64,000 nt of DNA. Origin: Selaginella moellendorffii. Its lineage: Eukaryota; Streptophyta; Lycopodiopsida; Selaginellales; Selaginellaceae. A model generated the notes under the pieces. That model was not told where the DNA came from. It saw only the letters and a program-made list of their open reading frames with translations, and did not search any database. Of the stretch, positions 1 through 11,409 are shown in pieces. The stretch lies in the NCBI RefSeq assembly GCF_000143415.4, contig NW_003314281.1, positions 1,859,149-1,923,148 on the forward strand. The letters are read 5' to 3'. Within the stretch, counting starts at the first letter, position 1. Each line of letters starts with the position of its first letter. Made by a program: the position numbers and the translations under genes.

Positions 1-796
1 CCTCTCATCTCGATGAGCCTGGCCTTCGCCAAGACGCCATTCGCGATCAAGTCGGGCTCTTGCGGCACGATCGTGCGCAACACCGAGGCCAAGATCGTGG
101 ACACCGAGACGGGCGAGTCGCTGGCGTATGGCGTGTGTGGCGAGATTTGCCTCCGCGGCCCCCAGATCATGAAGGGGTACCTCCGCAATGTGGAAGCCAC
201 CATGGCAACCATCGACAAGGAGGGATGGCTCCACACCGGCGACGTGGGATTCATCGACCGCGACGAGGAGCTCTTCATTGTGGATCGCGTCAAGGAGCTC
301 ATCAAGTTCAAGGGGTTCCAGGTAAAATTGAAAAGATCGCTAGCTTATAGCACATTCGATATGAGAACTTTGGCATTCTTCGTGCATCCAGGTTGCGCCA
401 GCGGAGATCGAAGCACTCTTGGTCTCGCATCCACGGATCTGTGATGCTGCGGTCGTGGGGTATGTACGATTTTCTCGAAGATTATCTTCTCTGATGATGG
501 ATGGATGTTCCAGCAAGAGCGACGAAGTGGCTGGGGAGTTGCCGGTCGCGTTCGTGGTGCGAAGCCCCGGCATTTTGCGCGTCTCGGAGGACGACGTCAA
601 GCAATTCATTGCGAAACAGGTGAGGCGCCGCAATTTCAACATCCGTTCTTTTCCTGGGTCAGCTCATTGAAAGCTCTCGAAACAGGTCGTGTTCTACAAA
701 AGGTTGCACTCTGTCATCTTCGTGGACTCTATCCCCAAATCTGCCGCTGGAAAGATTCTGCGGAAGGTCCTCAAGAGCGCGCTCTCGACAAACTAG
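1..796 (+). CDS. 4CL: 4-coumarate:CoA ligase, 3' part (5' end outside window)
   Basis: Adenylate-forming enzyme that activates 4-coumarate and related acids to CoA thioesters at the entry to lignin and flavonoid synthesis; cytosolic. Four exons are visible: 1-321, 392-459, 514-619 and 686-796, all with GT..AG introns and a continuous frame. The first carries the family signatures [31 protein letters not shown] and [13 protein letters not shown]. The next ones give the C-terminal lid ([10 protein letters not shown], then GELPVAFVV), and the last ends with SAAGKILRK, whose lysine is the catalytic residue conserved in acyl-CoA synthetases. The stop is TAG. Only the C-terminal roughly 200 residues lie in the window, so the N-terminal substrate pocket cannot be read. 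A 4CL-like CoA ligase of different substrate range is the main alternative. Confidence 0.93.
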
Positions 797-1324
797 TTTA
801 TCATCGAGCCATGGATCGCCAGCTTTTGACTTTGCGCAGAATCAGCTCGAGCTTTTGACATCTGTTCCATTATACGATATGTGGAAGGCTATGGTGGGCG
901 ATGAAACGATTGACTTCACAGTGTAGGTGGCCGCTCCAGCAGTCAGTCCTTCACTGTATATATTGTAGAACTTTCCAATCACTTGAATCAAACAAGAGTC
1001 CCGGAAGAACCTTTCCACTCACACAAATGCTGACTGACTTTAGTCCACTCTAGTCAAAAAGTCAGTCAGAGTAGCTCTTGGATTTTTCTGGAGTTCACGT
1101 CAAGATTGGCTGGCTGGCGGCGCTAGCTGCTTGCGTGAGCGCTGGATCTTGATAATAGATTTGTTTTGGGACCACGCGAGCACGCAGACATTCCACTCAA
1201 GTTGGTGTGAAATGTTATTGAAATGGAGCGGTGCGGGGTGCATGGGCGAAGATTTTTTTTTGGCTTTGTCAAGATTTTTGGGTGGAAGGATTCAATATCT
1301 TTCAATCTAGAACGCATGACTAAT
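797..1324. other. Intergenic, no gene seen
   Basis: This is the 3' flank of the 4CL-type gene and the leader of the tRNA-Ser gene. I find no exon chain with splice sites and no recognisable protein similarity. It contains short repeats of a CAGTCAGT-like motif near 940-1080. Confidence 0.6.
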
Positions 1325-1406
1325 GTCAACATGTCCGAGTGGTTAAGGAGACAGACTTGAAATCTGTTGGGTAACGCCCGCGCAGGTTCAAGTCCTGCTG
1401 TTGACG
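1325..1406 (+). tRNA. tRNA-Ser(UGA)
   Basis: This is an 82-base cloverleaf with a 7-bp acceptor stem (GTCAACA with TGTTGAC), D-arm GAGTGGTTAAGG, anticodon stem ACAGA/TCTGT around loop CTTGAAA (anticodon TGA), a long variable arm typical of class II tRNAs, and T-arm GCAGGTTCAAGTCCTGC. Discriminator base G. There is no intron. A T-run follows about 17 bases downstream. Confidence 0.97.
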
Positions 1407-1589
1407 GCAATATCACGTTTGCTCTTTTGTTTGCTTCGCGATTTCAAAGGATTTCAAAGAATTTGTCTCAATTTAACTGCAAAAATTGCCAGAGCCTCCG
1501 GAAGCTCAGAAAGAAAGAAACCAAAATAAGTTCAGCTTGGCGCGTTATGGCAGCATGTTCTTATTTGTTGGCGAACGAGCAAACTTGGA

Positions 1590-2633
<1,044 letters not shown>

Positions 2634-3077
2634 TACTCCTGGAGACCTCGCGCGAGGGATTCAATGCCTAGCGGAGGCGAAACAAGGGATCCAGTGTGAA
2701 ATCTTGGCGAGAATCCATGGCGGATTGCCGGCGCTCATACCTGGGAGCTATGCCGTCCGGATGGAGATTACGCAGCGTCTCGCCCTCGCCGCGCCTCTCG
2801 ATCGCGCTCTTCTCTCTCTCCAATGGCGTGTTTTTTAAGAACTAAGCTCAATAAACGTCTGGATGAATCCAATGGCTGGTATTAGCTTGACCACACTCTA
2901 GAATATTCTACTTCTGATGCCTCTTTCATGGGTGGAGAGGAGCACTGCCACTGGTCGTGTTTCTCTGAGCGCCATTGTTCGAATTTTAGGGATTGGGAGC
3001 TTGGGGTTTCGCGAGCGATGGCGCGGTAGGGATATCTGGCAAGGCGCGACGATCGATCGTAGCTAGGGCTAGGAAGA
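2634..3077. promoter_or_regulatory. Shared upstream region of adenylate kinase and SppA
   Basis: These 444 bases separate the start codons of two divergently transcribed genes, so both promoters must lie here or overlap the 5' UTRs. I see no clear TATA box on either side and no third gene. Confidence 0.5.
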
Positions 3078-5848
3078 ATGTCGAGGAATGCGGCGCTCTT
3101 CGACACCGTGTTCTCGACCAGGCGCTCCAGTGCTTTGATTGTTTCGCATCCAGCAGCGGCGGAGGTGTCGCTGGCGTCGGCTTGTTTGCCTTCTTCTACG
3201 CTCCACTACAATGCCAGGCACCTGAGAATCGTGAGTATTTCTATCCAGTGAAACATTTCTTAGAAGCGTTTTGGCTTTCAGATCGCTGTGAATGGACGGT
3301 GCTGGAACGATCCCCGGTGCTCGAGCAGACGATCGTCATCTAGAAAGTTCGTGGCTTGCCGCGCATTTGAGACGTCCGAGGCCGATACAACTAGTGACAG
3401 AGCAAAGGAGGAGTCTTTAGCCGGGGGAAATGGAGCGGCAGCTCCAGCGGGACAAGAGGATTACCCTTCCGGCGAGCTCGAGTTTCATGCAGCCAATGGT
3501 TGGCAAGTTTTCTTGATAAAGCTCAAGATGCTGATCGCGTGGCCATGGCAGAGGGTCAAGAAAGGAAGCATTTTAAAGATGAAGATCTCGGGCGAGGTAC
3601 GTACTTTTTCGAATGGTGATGGTATTTAGTTCTTTCATCTGTCTATCTAGATCACAGAGCAGCTACAAGATAAGTTCCAACCAGGCATGTCGCTTCCACA
3701 AATCTGTCAAAATCTGATCAAGGCTGCTCATGATCCTCGCATAGCAGCAGTGATCGTTCAGGTGGAGCCTCTTTCATGTGGATGGCCCAAAGTTGATGAG
3801 ATTTGTCGACATATTGAGTACTACAAGCAATCTGGTGATGTGCTTATTCCTTGTTTCTCAATTTCTCATCTTTTTTATACCAGGCAAACCACTTGTTGGT
3901 TACTTAGCAGTAGGTGGGGAAAAGGAATACTACCTTGCGTGTTCTTGTGGGGACGTGTTTGCACCACCTGGAGCATACATTTCTTTGCTTGGCTTAAAAG
4001 TCCAAGCGCAATTTGTTGGTGGTGAGTAGCTAGTGTTTCTTTCACTTTATGAAAAGAGATAACATTGCTCGCATTTTCAGGTGTGCTTGAGAAAATCGGG
4101 GTACAGCCACAAATTGAACGTATTGGAAAGTACAAAAGCGTTGGAGATTTACTCTCTCGTAAAGATATGTCCGATGCAAATCGAGAAATGCTTACAGCTA
4201 TTCTTGATGATGTGTACGAGAACTGGCTCGACCGTATCGCATCTGTAAGAGGTACAGTCTACTTTCTAGAGTTTAAGTAGTCAATATCTTCGCAGGTAAA
4301 ACAACGGCTGAGGTGGAGAACTTGCTTGAGGAGGGCATATTTGAGATAGAAAAGCTACATCAGCAAGGGTGGATCAGCGACGTGAAATACGAAGACCAGG
4401 TAGTTCTTTAGCGTTTTTCAAATGCCCTCAAAATTTGCTGATTGATGTTAGATTGAGGAGATGCTCAAGGCAAAGCTTCAAATAAAGGATGACAAAAGTC
4501 CCAAGTACGTCGACTACAGGTGAGCCGTTCGTCAATCTTCCTTTCAACTTTCCTTTGAACGGTTGAACATATTTTTTTTCTTTTGTAGGAAATATTCAAG
4601 AGTGCGAGAGTGGACCTTAGGCTTGTCAGGAGGCAAGGCCGATATTGCAGTCCTACGAGCTGTCGGTAATATCTCCCGGCAAAAGCAAATGGGCTTCACT
4701 GGAAGTGGCATTTCTAGCGACACATTCATTGAGCAGATTCGGCAAGTACGAGGTCTTTTTCTTGTTTAGACAGACGTTTTCCATTTTTTTCTTGACTTCA
4801 ACTTATGCAGAGGCCAAGAACTTTAAAGCCGTTGTTCTCAGAATTGATAGTCCTGGAGGTGATGCACTTGCATCGGACCTGTAAGTTTTAATGTTTATGA
4901 TAGCAATGGTGCTGATTTTGTGTTTTTTGAGAAAGCGAAGCATGTGGAGGGAGTTGAGGCTGTTGGCAGCGAAAAAACCAGTGATTGCTTCTATGGTGGA
5001 CGTAGCAGCAAGCGGAGGCTACTATATGGCTATGGCAGCTGGGGTAATAGTTGCTGAACGCCTTACACTTACTGGCTCAATTGGGGTCGTTACTGGTACA
5101 CTAATTTACTTCCTCAGGAACGTGGTTAAAGTGTTTGTACAGGAAAACTTAATCTCGGTAAGCTTTACGAGAGAGTAGGCTTTACCAAAGAGGTTATTTC
5201 AAGAGGAAAATTCGCGGAGCTGGACGCTGAACAAAGACCATTCAGGTTTGCGTTCCAATTTTTCCCTTCATGCCGTGACATCCGGCCTCTTTTAGACCCG
5301 AAGAAGCGGAGTTTTTTGGAAAATCTGCAAAGACAGCGTACAAACGTTTCAGAGACACTGCAGCACTCTCCAGATCGATGCAAGTAAGCCACACTTCTGC
5401 CTTTAGTAGATGTGAGTCCTAAACGCATTTTCCAGATTGAAAAAATGGAAGAGGTAGCACAAGGGCGTGTATGGACCGGGAAAGCCGCAGCAGCACGCGG
5501 GCTAGTGGACACTCTTGGTGGTTTTTCCAAGGCTGTTGCAATTGCCAAACAGAAGGCGGGAATCTCGTTAGAGTCAAAGGTATTGCTAAAATCTCTTGTT
5601 GTCTTCACAAATTATGCTGCGTCCTTCAGGTTAAACTTGTGGAGCTCTCTCGCTCGAAACCAAACATCGTCTCCTTTCTCAGGGGAGGATTACAAGTTCT
5701 TGTCCTGCTCCCGAGACTACTGGACGAGCTGAATGCCAACACGGGCTTGGCCTCCGAGATCCGAGCCACCATGGACAACATCTCCGTTGAGGGACAATCA
5801 AGTGAAGAGCGCACGTTTTTTGAACTTCTGGAGCTTTTACTGAGATAG
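3078..5848 (+). CDS. SPPA: Chloroplast thylakoid protease SppA (protease IV)
   Basis: Light-induced serine protease of thylakoid membranes, homologous to bacterial signal peptide peptidase A. Fourteen exons join in frame to 691 residues: 3078-3230, 3282-3596, 3651-3834, 3884-4021, 4081-4251, 4296-4399, 4452-4519, 4589-4752, 4811-4880, 4941-5095, 5143-5245, 5296-5383, 5436-5579 and 5630-5848. The N-terminus is rich in Ser/Arg/Ala and poor in acids, as in a plastid transit peptide. Both peptidase S49 halves are present. The likely catalytic lysine is in GKYKS (about residue 282) and the serine nucleophile in AASGGYYMA (about residue 480), after the signature RIDSPGGDA. The length matches the plant family (about 680 residues). 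All introns are 44-75 bases. Confidence 0.95.
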
Positions 5849-6092
5849 AAGCGAAGAAAGATCATCAGAGAAAATGTACGTTTACATCTTCAATACGTTT
5901 ACGCTTGATCTTTCTTCTTCTAGATTGGACTCACTACTGGTTCTCTTTTTTCTCGTATAGGATGGTTCATATATTCGCTTGACGTCAGCAACGGTTACCG
6001 ACTATAACTGTTCTTCACACGGTTGTGAACATCCCCTGTTTTTGCGGACGGCTTTTACTCTTTTCGCAAGGAAACAGAAAAACGAAAGAGTT

Positions 6093-8273
6093 ATGGCTCG
6101 CATCTACGTCAAGCCTCAAGTGAGAAGTAGCAGGTCTCATGGCCGGCCTCGAGCTCTCGACTACACCGTGATAGAGCAAATAGCCAACGGGATCGAAAAG
6201 ATGGTTGTCCAATGGAACCACGCAAAGGAGTCGAGGATCATCAGGCCTTACACCGGCAGCAGGAGTAATACGGCCACTTCGTCCAAGAGTTCTGCAAGGC
6301 CAACTTGGAAGCATTTGGATCAAGCAGTTTCTTCGCCTCAGGTTGTGGAACGTACTAGCACTGCACCAGCAGCCATTGATGGTAGTGGCAATAGTAACGC
6401 AGGTAGAGCGGAGATGGGTAGTTTTACAGGGTCGGCTGGGCTACTCAACGAGATGGTCATTCCCAACTTCGGAGGGATTACCCGAGCTGAGATGGTGACC
6501 AAGAGCCAGGAACCCGATGGCGTTGTGAATTCCTCCTGGTACTTGAAGAGTAACCATGTCAACAGCAGTGTTGACGGGGACCTTCAGTGTGCGTCGTCTA
6601 GAACCGATCGGGACAACGCTCAGACTAGTGAGGACGGCAGCAGCGCTATTGGAATAACTCCCAGGCTTGAGTGTGCTGTGGAGCGAATCCAGGAGTTGAC
6701 CAGCACTTGTACTTCATATTCTCAAGAACTTCCGAAGAAAAAGGCTACTTTGGTTTCAATTGACGAGCCAGTGATGACAGGGGCTTCAAAAGAACCGGCT
6801 CAACAATACGCTGACCAGATGCTGCACTACGAGCTGGAAAATGACGTCGGAAAAGATGCTGTAGAAGTCCGTCATGGAAGTTTATCGGAGAGAACCGAGT
6901 CTGCTTGTAAGGAATCGTACAGTGGCGATGACAGGAGTGCTCCTCAAGTACTGAATAATCAAGTGGACGATTGGACCGAAACAACTACAATCGTCGGTGA
7001 GAAGGCTTAGATCGGTGCTTTCTAAGTTAACTCTTGAAACATTTAATCCAGGTGACCAGAACATTCGGGAGCTTATTTCCTACACCAAGAAGAAAGAAGT
7101 CACGAAGGTTTGCCGCTTTAACATGCTTGCTTTCTTTCTCACTCGCATTACAGGAAAAGCAGGAACTTTTAGACGACTACAAGGTTAAAATTGAAGAGCT
7201 GCAGATTGCTCTACTGGAGTGCTCTACGGAGTATGAAGTCAAGGCAAGTTTTGTTTGTATGCCAACATTTCTTCTATTTGGTCTTCTAAATTCTTCTTTT
7301 TGCTTATTGCAGATAGTTGAAATGAAAATGATGATGCTAAACATGAAATCTCAGTATCGGCAGCAGATGACGACTACCGGAAACGGTCATATCAATGTGA
7401 AACTTCTACAGCCGCCAACGACGAAAGAGTTTTCCTTGGTTACAAACAACCAAGCGAAACAAAACGTTGATTTTCTGAAGAAGCAAATGCAAAAGCTCAA
7501 GCAGGATAAAGAAAATTTGAGCAGGGAGCTCTTTTCTATGAAAAAGAAGCAGAGGTACGTGCGTCATCATCCCAAGCCCGCTTTTCGAACTAAATTTCTT
7601 GCCAGGCAATCTGAGAAGCAGAAGAAAAGCCTTGACGACGCGTTGAACAAAGTCTCTTGCTTAAGAAGGTCAGCACCAGGAACTAAAACGGTATAAAGTT
7701 CCAAATACCGGGGCTGAACTACTGGGCTTAGTTTAATGATTTCAGAGAACTGGCAAGACGAGACGAGGAGATATTGGATTCTCATCTAAGAGAGAAAGAA
7801 CAGAGAGGTCAGCTGCACGAACTTCACCATGCGCTACAAAACGCGAGAGCGGCTCAGGCAGAGCCTGGAAAGCTGCTGGCGCTGCTTCCGGTGCTCAGAA
7901 ACTGGCTAAAATCTGTTAAAAAGGTATTTGTCAAGCAAACTTTTTTTCATTGACCAAGCAAAGTTCTTTTCATTTGTTCTTCAGGGTCAATATTACTACG
8001 AGCCGAATCTAATACACAGCTTAGAACCTTTCGTCCAGTCCCAGGCATTTACGAGAAAAACGCCAGCAAAGGTAAGTCTATCCTTTTCGTCGTCGATGTT
8101 TGCTATACTAACTAGTGAAGCTTCCGACACAGACTCCGCTGGCGATAACAGCAGACTATGCTAAAGAGAATCGCCAGGGACCTCGAGTTGACAAGATTGT
8201 CGGGTCAGTGACGAAAGAAATCCAAGCATTGCAAAAGGCACTCGAGAAGCTTGCATGCGGGAGATATCAGTAA
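6093..8273 (+). CDS. Coiled-coil protein, unrecognised (copy A of the repeated block)
   Basis: Eight exons (6093-6996, 7052-7107, 7154-7243, 7313-7554, 7606-7668, 7746-7923, 7985-8071, 8133-8273) join in frame to about 586 residues. The first 300 residues are Ser/Thr-rich and low-complexity. From about residue 310 the protein is a Lys/Glu/Gln-rich coiled coil (for example QMQKLKQDKENLSREL), ending in a short C-terminal tail. I do not recognise the family; a cytoskeletal or scaffold role would be a guess. The chosen ATG is the first in frame; the frame is open further upstream to 5979 without an ATG. The intron after 7243 starts with GC, not GT. The stop lies only 42 bases before the PPR start. 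Relics of this gene occur at 14722-14866 (inverted) and 20122-21125. Confidence 0.7.
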
Positions 8274-8315
8274 AGGTCAATGAATTTCCTCTCATAGAAT
8301 TGTTGCGGGAGTCTC

Positions 8316-10553
8316 ATGTTTCTTACTTCCAGGCGATTGAAATGGCAGCAGAGGCTGAGAAGACGGAAAAGATGCTATTCCAACCACGCAGCAAAGGAAG
8401 AAGTAACCCAACCAAGTCTGGAGGTTCTTTCGTCCTTGCTCCTGCAGTGCCTGGACGTGGATGTCGCTCGCCACGTTCACTCCCACATCTCCAAGCACGG
8501 GCTGGAAGCGTCGCTAGCGAACCAGCTCGTGGCGACGTACGTGAGGCTTGGATGTTTCAGCGAAGCTCACCAAGTACTCAACAGGAACTCTTGCTCGGGG
8601 CTGGGGACATGGAGTGGGATCATCACGGGGTATGTCCAGAATGGGCAGCGGGCAGCGGCATTTTTTCTCTTCCGGAAAATGCAGCAGGACGGCATCGCTC
8701 CCAACAAGTTCCTGCTGGTGAGAGTCTTGAGCAGTGGTTGCTCGAGCCTCGCACAGGGAAAGCTGGCTCACGCGTGTTTATCAGAGGCAACGAGTGGCTC
8801 CGACCGTGTTGCTGGAAACGCAGCGATCAACATGTATGGGAAGTTTGGGTGCGTGGAATCGGCAAAGGTAGTGTTTGACAGAGTTTTGGAGCGGGATATC
8901 ATCACCTGGACGTTGATGGTCTCTGCGTATGCCCAAAACGGGCATACCCGACAGGCATTTCAAGTCTTTGGGAAGATGCTGGTGGAGGGGGTGGTGCCAA
9001 ACAAGGTGACTTTTCTGGCTATACTCAACGCTTGCTCGAGCTCGTCAGAGGCTGCTTTTGTTCATCGGTTGCTCTTTGAGAGCGGGTTCCAGTTCACCGC
9101 CAAGGTAGAGTCCTCTCTCGTGGACGCGTATGGCAAATGCAAGAACGTCAGTGCTGCAAGGGCAGTGTTTAGCTCCATGACGGACAAGACCAACGTGGTG
9201 ACTTGGAACGCTTTCATCAGAGCTTTGGCCAGCAGCAGAGATGCGAGTGGAGCTCTTCAAACGTTTCGAAGCTTGCTGCTCCAAGGCTTGGTTCCCGACA
9301 CGGTTACGTTCATCAATGCCAGCCAGGGAGCGAAAACTCCTCCGGAAGCAAAGTACCTCGAAGCTTGCCGCCAGGAGAGTGGGGTTCAACTGGACGTAGC
9401 TCTCGGCAACACTCTCATCAACATGTTTGGCGGCAGCAGCCAGCCTTGCGAAGCTCGGAGAGTTTTCGATGCGACTCACAACAAGAACATCGTCTCCTGG
9501 AACGCGATGCTGTCGGCTTACTCTCAGAACGGACACTTCGAGGAGACGATCGCACTCTTCAAACAGATGGCCTCGACCAAGACGGTGAAGCCCGATAAGC
9601 TTACGTTCGCGTCGGTTCTAAGCTCGTGTGCGAACCTCGAGAACCTCCGGGAAGGAAAGCTAGCGCACGCAGCAGCAGTGGAAGCTGGCCTGGAGTTCGC
9701 AGTGCCCGTAGCTGCGACGCTCATCCAGATGTACTCCAAGTGCCACTGCCTCGAAGAAGCCAGGGACATTTTCAGCCGGAGTCCATCCTCGGACGTGGTA
9801 GCGTGGACTGTGATGATCTCGGCCTATGCTCAGAACGGTCGACCCCAGGAAGCCATCGCTCTCTTCTTCCGCATGACAGTGCCTCCAGATGGCGTGGCCT
9901 TCGCCACCGTCCTGGGAGCCTGTGCGAGTTCCGAGAACTTGGAGGCCGGAAGAGTGGTCCGAGCACAGATCGTGGAGCTCGGGCTGGACGCTGAGAGGGC
10001 GGTGGCCAACGCGGTGCTGGACCTCTACGGCAAGTGTGCCGAGATCGTCGAGACAGCGGAGATCTTCGGCAGGATGAGGCAGCGAGACAGAGTTTCGTGG
10101 AACACTATGGTGGCGGCGTATGCCCGAGCCGGGCATACCGCCGGGAGCCTGTGGTGCTTCCGGGCGATGCAGCTGGAGGGCGTTTGTCCGAGCGAGGTGA
10201 GCTTGGTGAGCGCGCTCTCGACATACAGCCACGCGGGTCTCGTCGAGCAGGGCTGCCAGTGCTTCGCCTCCATCGCGAGCGACTATGGGATGGTTCCATC
10301 GCGCGAGCAGCAGGGGTGTGTGGTGGATCTCCTGGGCCGAGCGGGGTCGTGGATTGCGGAGGATTTGATCCGGGTGGTGGCTCCATCCACGTCGAGGTCC
10401 GAGCTGTGGAAGGCGGTGTTGAGCGCTTGCAGGATCCACTCGGACGTGGAGCTGGGCGAGTGCGCGGCTGCTTGTGTTCTGGAGATGGATCCTGGCAGTG
10501 ACTCCGCTCATATCATCTTGTCCAACATCTATGCTATGGATCATCCAACTTAG
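8316..10553 (+). CDS. Pentatricopeptide repeat protein, PLS class with E-type end (copy A)
   Basis: Intronless gene of 745 residues, probably an organelle RNA-binding protein. The N-terminus (RRLKWQQRLRRRKR within the first 30 residues) is arginine-rich with almost no acidic residues, suggesting mitochondrial import. More than a dozen tandem PPR motifs follow. Typical pieces are NAAINMYGKFG, DIITWTLMVSAYAQNGH, NIVSWNAMLSAYSQNGH and VSWNTMVAAYARAGH, spaced about 31-36 residues as in P, L and S motifs. The C-terminal 60 residues (SELWKAVLSACRIHSDVELGE...) are an E-type motif; there is no DYW domain, so if it edits RNA it would need a partner deaminase. Two truncated paralogues lie downstream (14910-16203 and 23875-25050). 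The start ATG is the first in frame and may overlap the 3' UTR of the coiled-coil gene. Confidence 0.9.
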   Translation: MFLTSRRLKWQQRLRRRKRCYSNHAAKEEVTQPSLEVLSSLLLQCLDVDVARHVHSHISKHGLEASLANQLVATYVRLGCFSEAHQVLNRNSCSGLGTWSGIITGYVQNGQRAAAFFLFRKMQQDGIAPNKFLLVRVLSSGCSSLAQGKLAHACLSEATSGSDRVAGNAAINMYGKFGCVESAKVVFDRVLERDIITWTLMVSAYAQNGHTRQAFQVFGKMLVEGVVPNKVTFLAILNACSSSSEAAFVHRLLFESGFQFTAKVESSLVDAYGKCKNVSAARAVFSSMTDKTNVVTWNAFIRALASSRDASGALQTFRSLLLQGLVPDTVTFINASQGAKTPPEAKYLEACRQESGVQLDVALGNTLINMFGGSSQPCEARRVFDATHNKNIVSWNAMLSAYSQNGHFEETIALFKQMASTKTVKPDKLTFASVLSSCANLENLREGKLAHAAAVEAGLEFAVPVAATLIQMYSKCHCLEEARDIFSRSPSSDVVAWTVMISAYAQNGRPQEAIALFFRMTVPPDGVAFATVLGACASSENLEAGRVVRAQIVELGLDAERAVANAVLDLYGKCAEIVETAEIFGRMRQRDRVSWNTMVAAYARAGHTAGSLWCFRAMQLEGVCPSEVSLVSALSTYSHAGLVEQGCQCFASIASDYGMVPSREQQGCVVDLLGRAGSWIAEDLIRVVAPSTSRSELWKAVLSACRIHSDVELGECAAACVLEMDPGSDSAHIILSNIYAMDHPT

Positions 10554-11049
10554 ATGGAGTTTCTTGAGTGTGATCCTCGAAAACCATGCAGAGAAGCTTC
10601 TCTTGAGGACTTTTCTATAGCTTGTTGACATTGTGACAAGGATATAGTCTGAAAGGATTCTAAGCTTGCGAAGAAACCATGCGGTGGCAAAGAAGGACAT
10701 GATCTTGGTTCCTGCGACGACTTCCTTGGTATGATTTCGCAATGTCGGGCGGTATCGAAGGTTTAGCCGAGAATCCCGAGCGGTTTCTTTTCTGGTGATG
10801 CATCCTCGGAAGACTTCGGCGAGTGGATAAGCACGGAAAATTGTACAAAAGTCTGGACAGAATGGTGGCGTGCCAGCGACTTGAAAATGGTCGCGTTTTT
10901 TTTGACAAGTCATGTGGCGAGTTTGGTGGGAAGACCAGCGTGATTAAAGTCTTTGTCGGAAGCTCCGGATCATCTCATCACTCGGTGATATAAAATCGCA
11001 AGCTTTTCTCGAGATCGATCGCCGATTTAGAGGTTTGCTTTGCTCTACG
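10554..11049 (+). promoter_or_regulatory. Upstream region of CRP gene A with TATA box
   Basis: This holds the 3' flank of the PPR gene and the promoter of the first cysteine-rich peptide gene. A TATA box (TATAAAA) sits at 10989-10995, about 55-61 bases before the start codon. The same block, including the GAGATCGATCGCC stretch after the TATA box, recurs before the other two CRP genes. Confidence 0.7.
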
Positions 11050-11310
11050 ATGAGGCGATTTGGAGTGATGTTCCTGGTGCTCTTGGCGCTGGCGGCGGTG
11101 GCCACGGAGGTGGAGGCGCAGCAGCAGTGCTTCCGCGAGAGCGCATGCCTGCCGGGAGGATTGGACTGTGATACCTACTGCAAGTCTTGCCATTTCTTCC
11201 AAGAGGGCCAGCGATGCGTCAAGTGCAAGGGCGGGAGCTGCGATATCTTCTTAAGATGCATCTGTGATGCACCATGCAGCTTCTCAAACTGCCCAATGCT
11301 CTCAGGCTAG
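11050..11310 (+). CDS. Secreted 12-cysteine peptide, copy A
   Basis: Intronless gene for an 86-residue secreted peptide. A hydrophobic signal peptide (MFLVLLALAAVATEVEA) ends near residue 23; the mature part starts QQQCF and has 12 cysteines spaced C-x5-C-x6-C-x3-C-x2-C-x8-C-x2-C-x4-C-x5-C-x-C-x3-C-x4-C. The C-x3-C and C-x-C pairs recall defensin-like and other knotted plant peptides, but 12 cysteines is more than a standard plant defensin has. Antimicrobial, reproductive-signalling or structural roles are all open. The start is taken at MRRFGVM, directly before the hydrophobic core and shared by all three copies. Compared with copies B and C it differs mainly in the mature part (LDCDTYC, SCDIFLRC, NCPMLSG). 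Confidence 0.85.
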   Translation: MRRFGVMFLVLLALAAVATEVEAQQQCFRESACLPGGLDCDTYCKSCHFFQEGQRCVKCKGGSCDIFLRCICDAPCSFSNCPMLSG

Positions 11311-11409
11311 AAAACAGCCTGACTCTGTTGCTTGCTTCTCGCAAGGTGATGAAATAAAAGTGTCAGCTTATGTTAAGGACAAAAGTAGTCGTTAAGCCTC
11401 TTTGCTTTC

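Noticed and set aside
1123-1416. Minus-strand ORF across the tRNA-Ser gene
   Set aside because: Overlaps the tRNA and has no coding signals.
8316-10553. DYW deaminase domain at the end of the PPR gene
   Set aside because: The protein stops within the E motif; no HxE or CxxC zinc residues follow in any frame before the CRP promoter.
9660-10913. 417-residue open frame on the minus strand across the PPR gene
   Set aside because: Shadow of the GC-rich PPR coding strand; its composition (Arg/Pro/His-rich) mirrors the opposite strand, and the same shadow recurs at 15136-16161 over PPR copy B.
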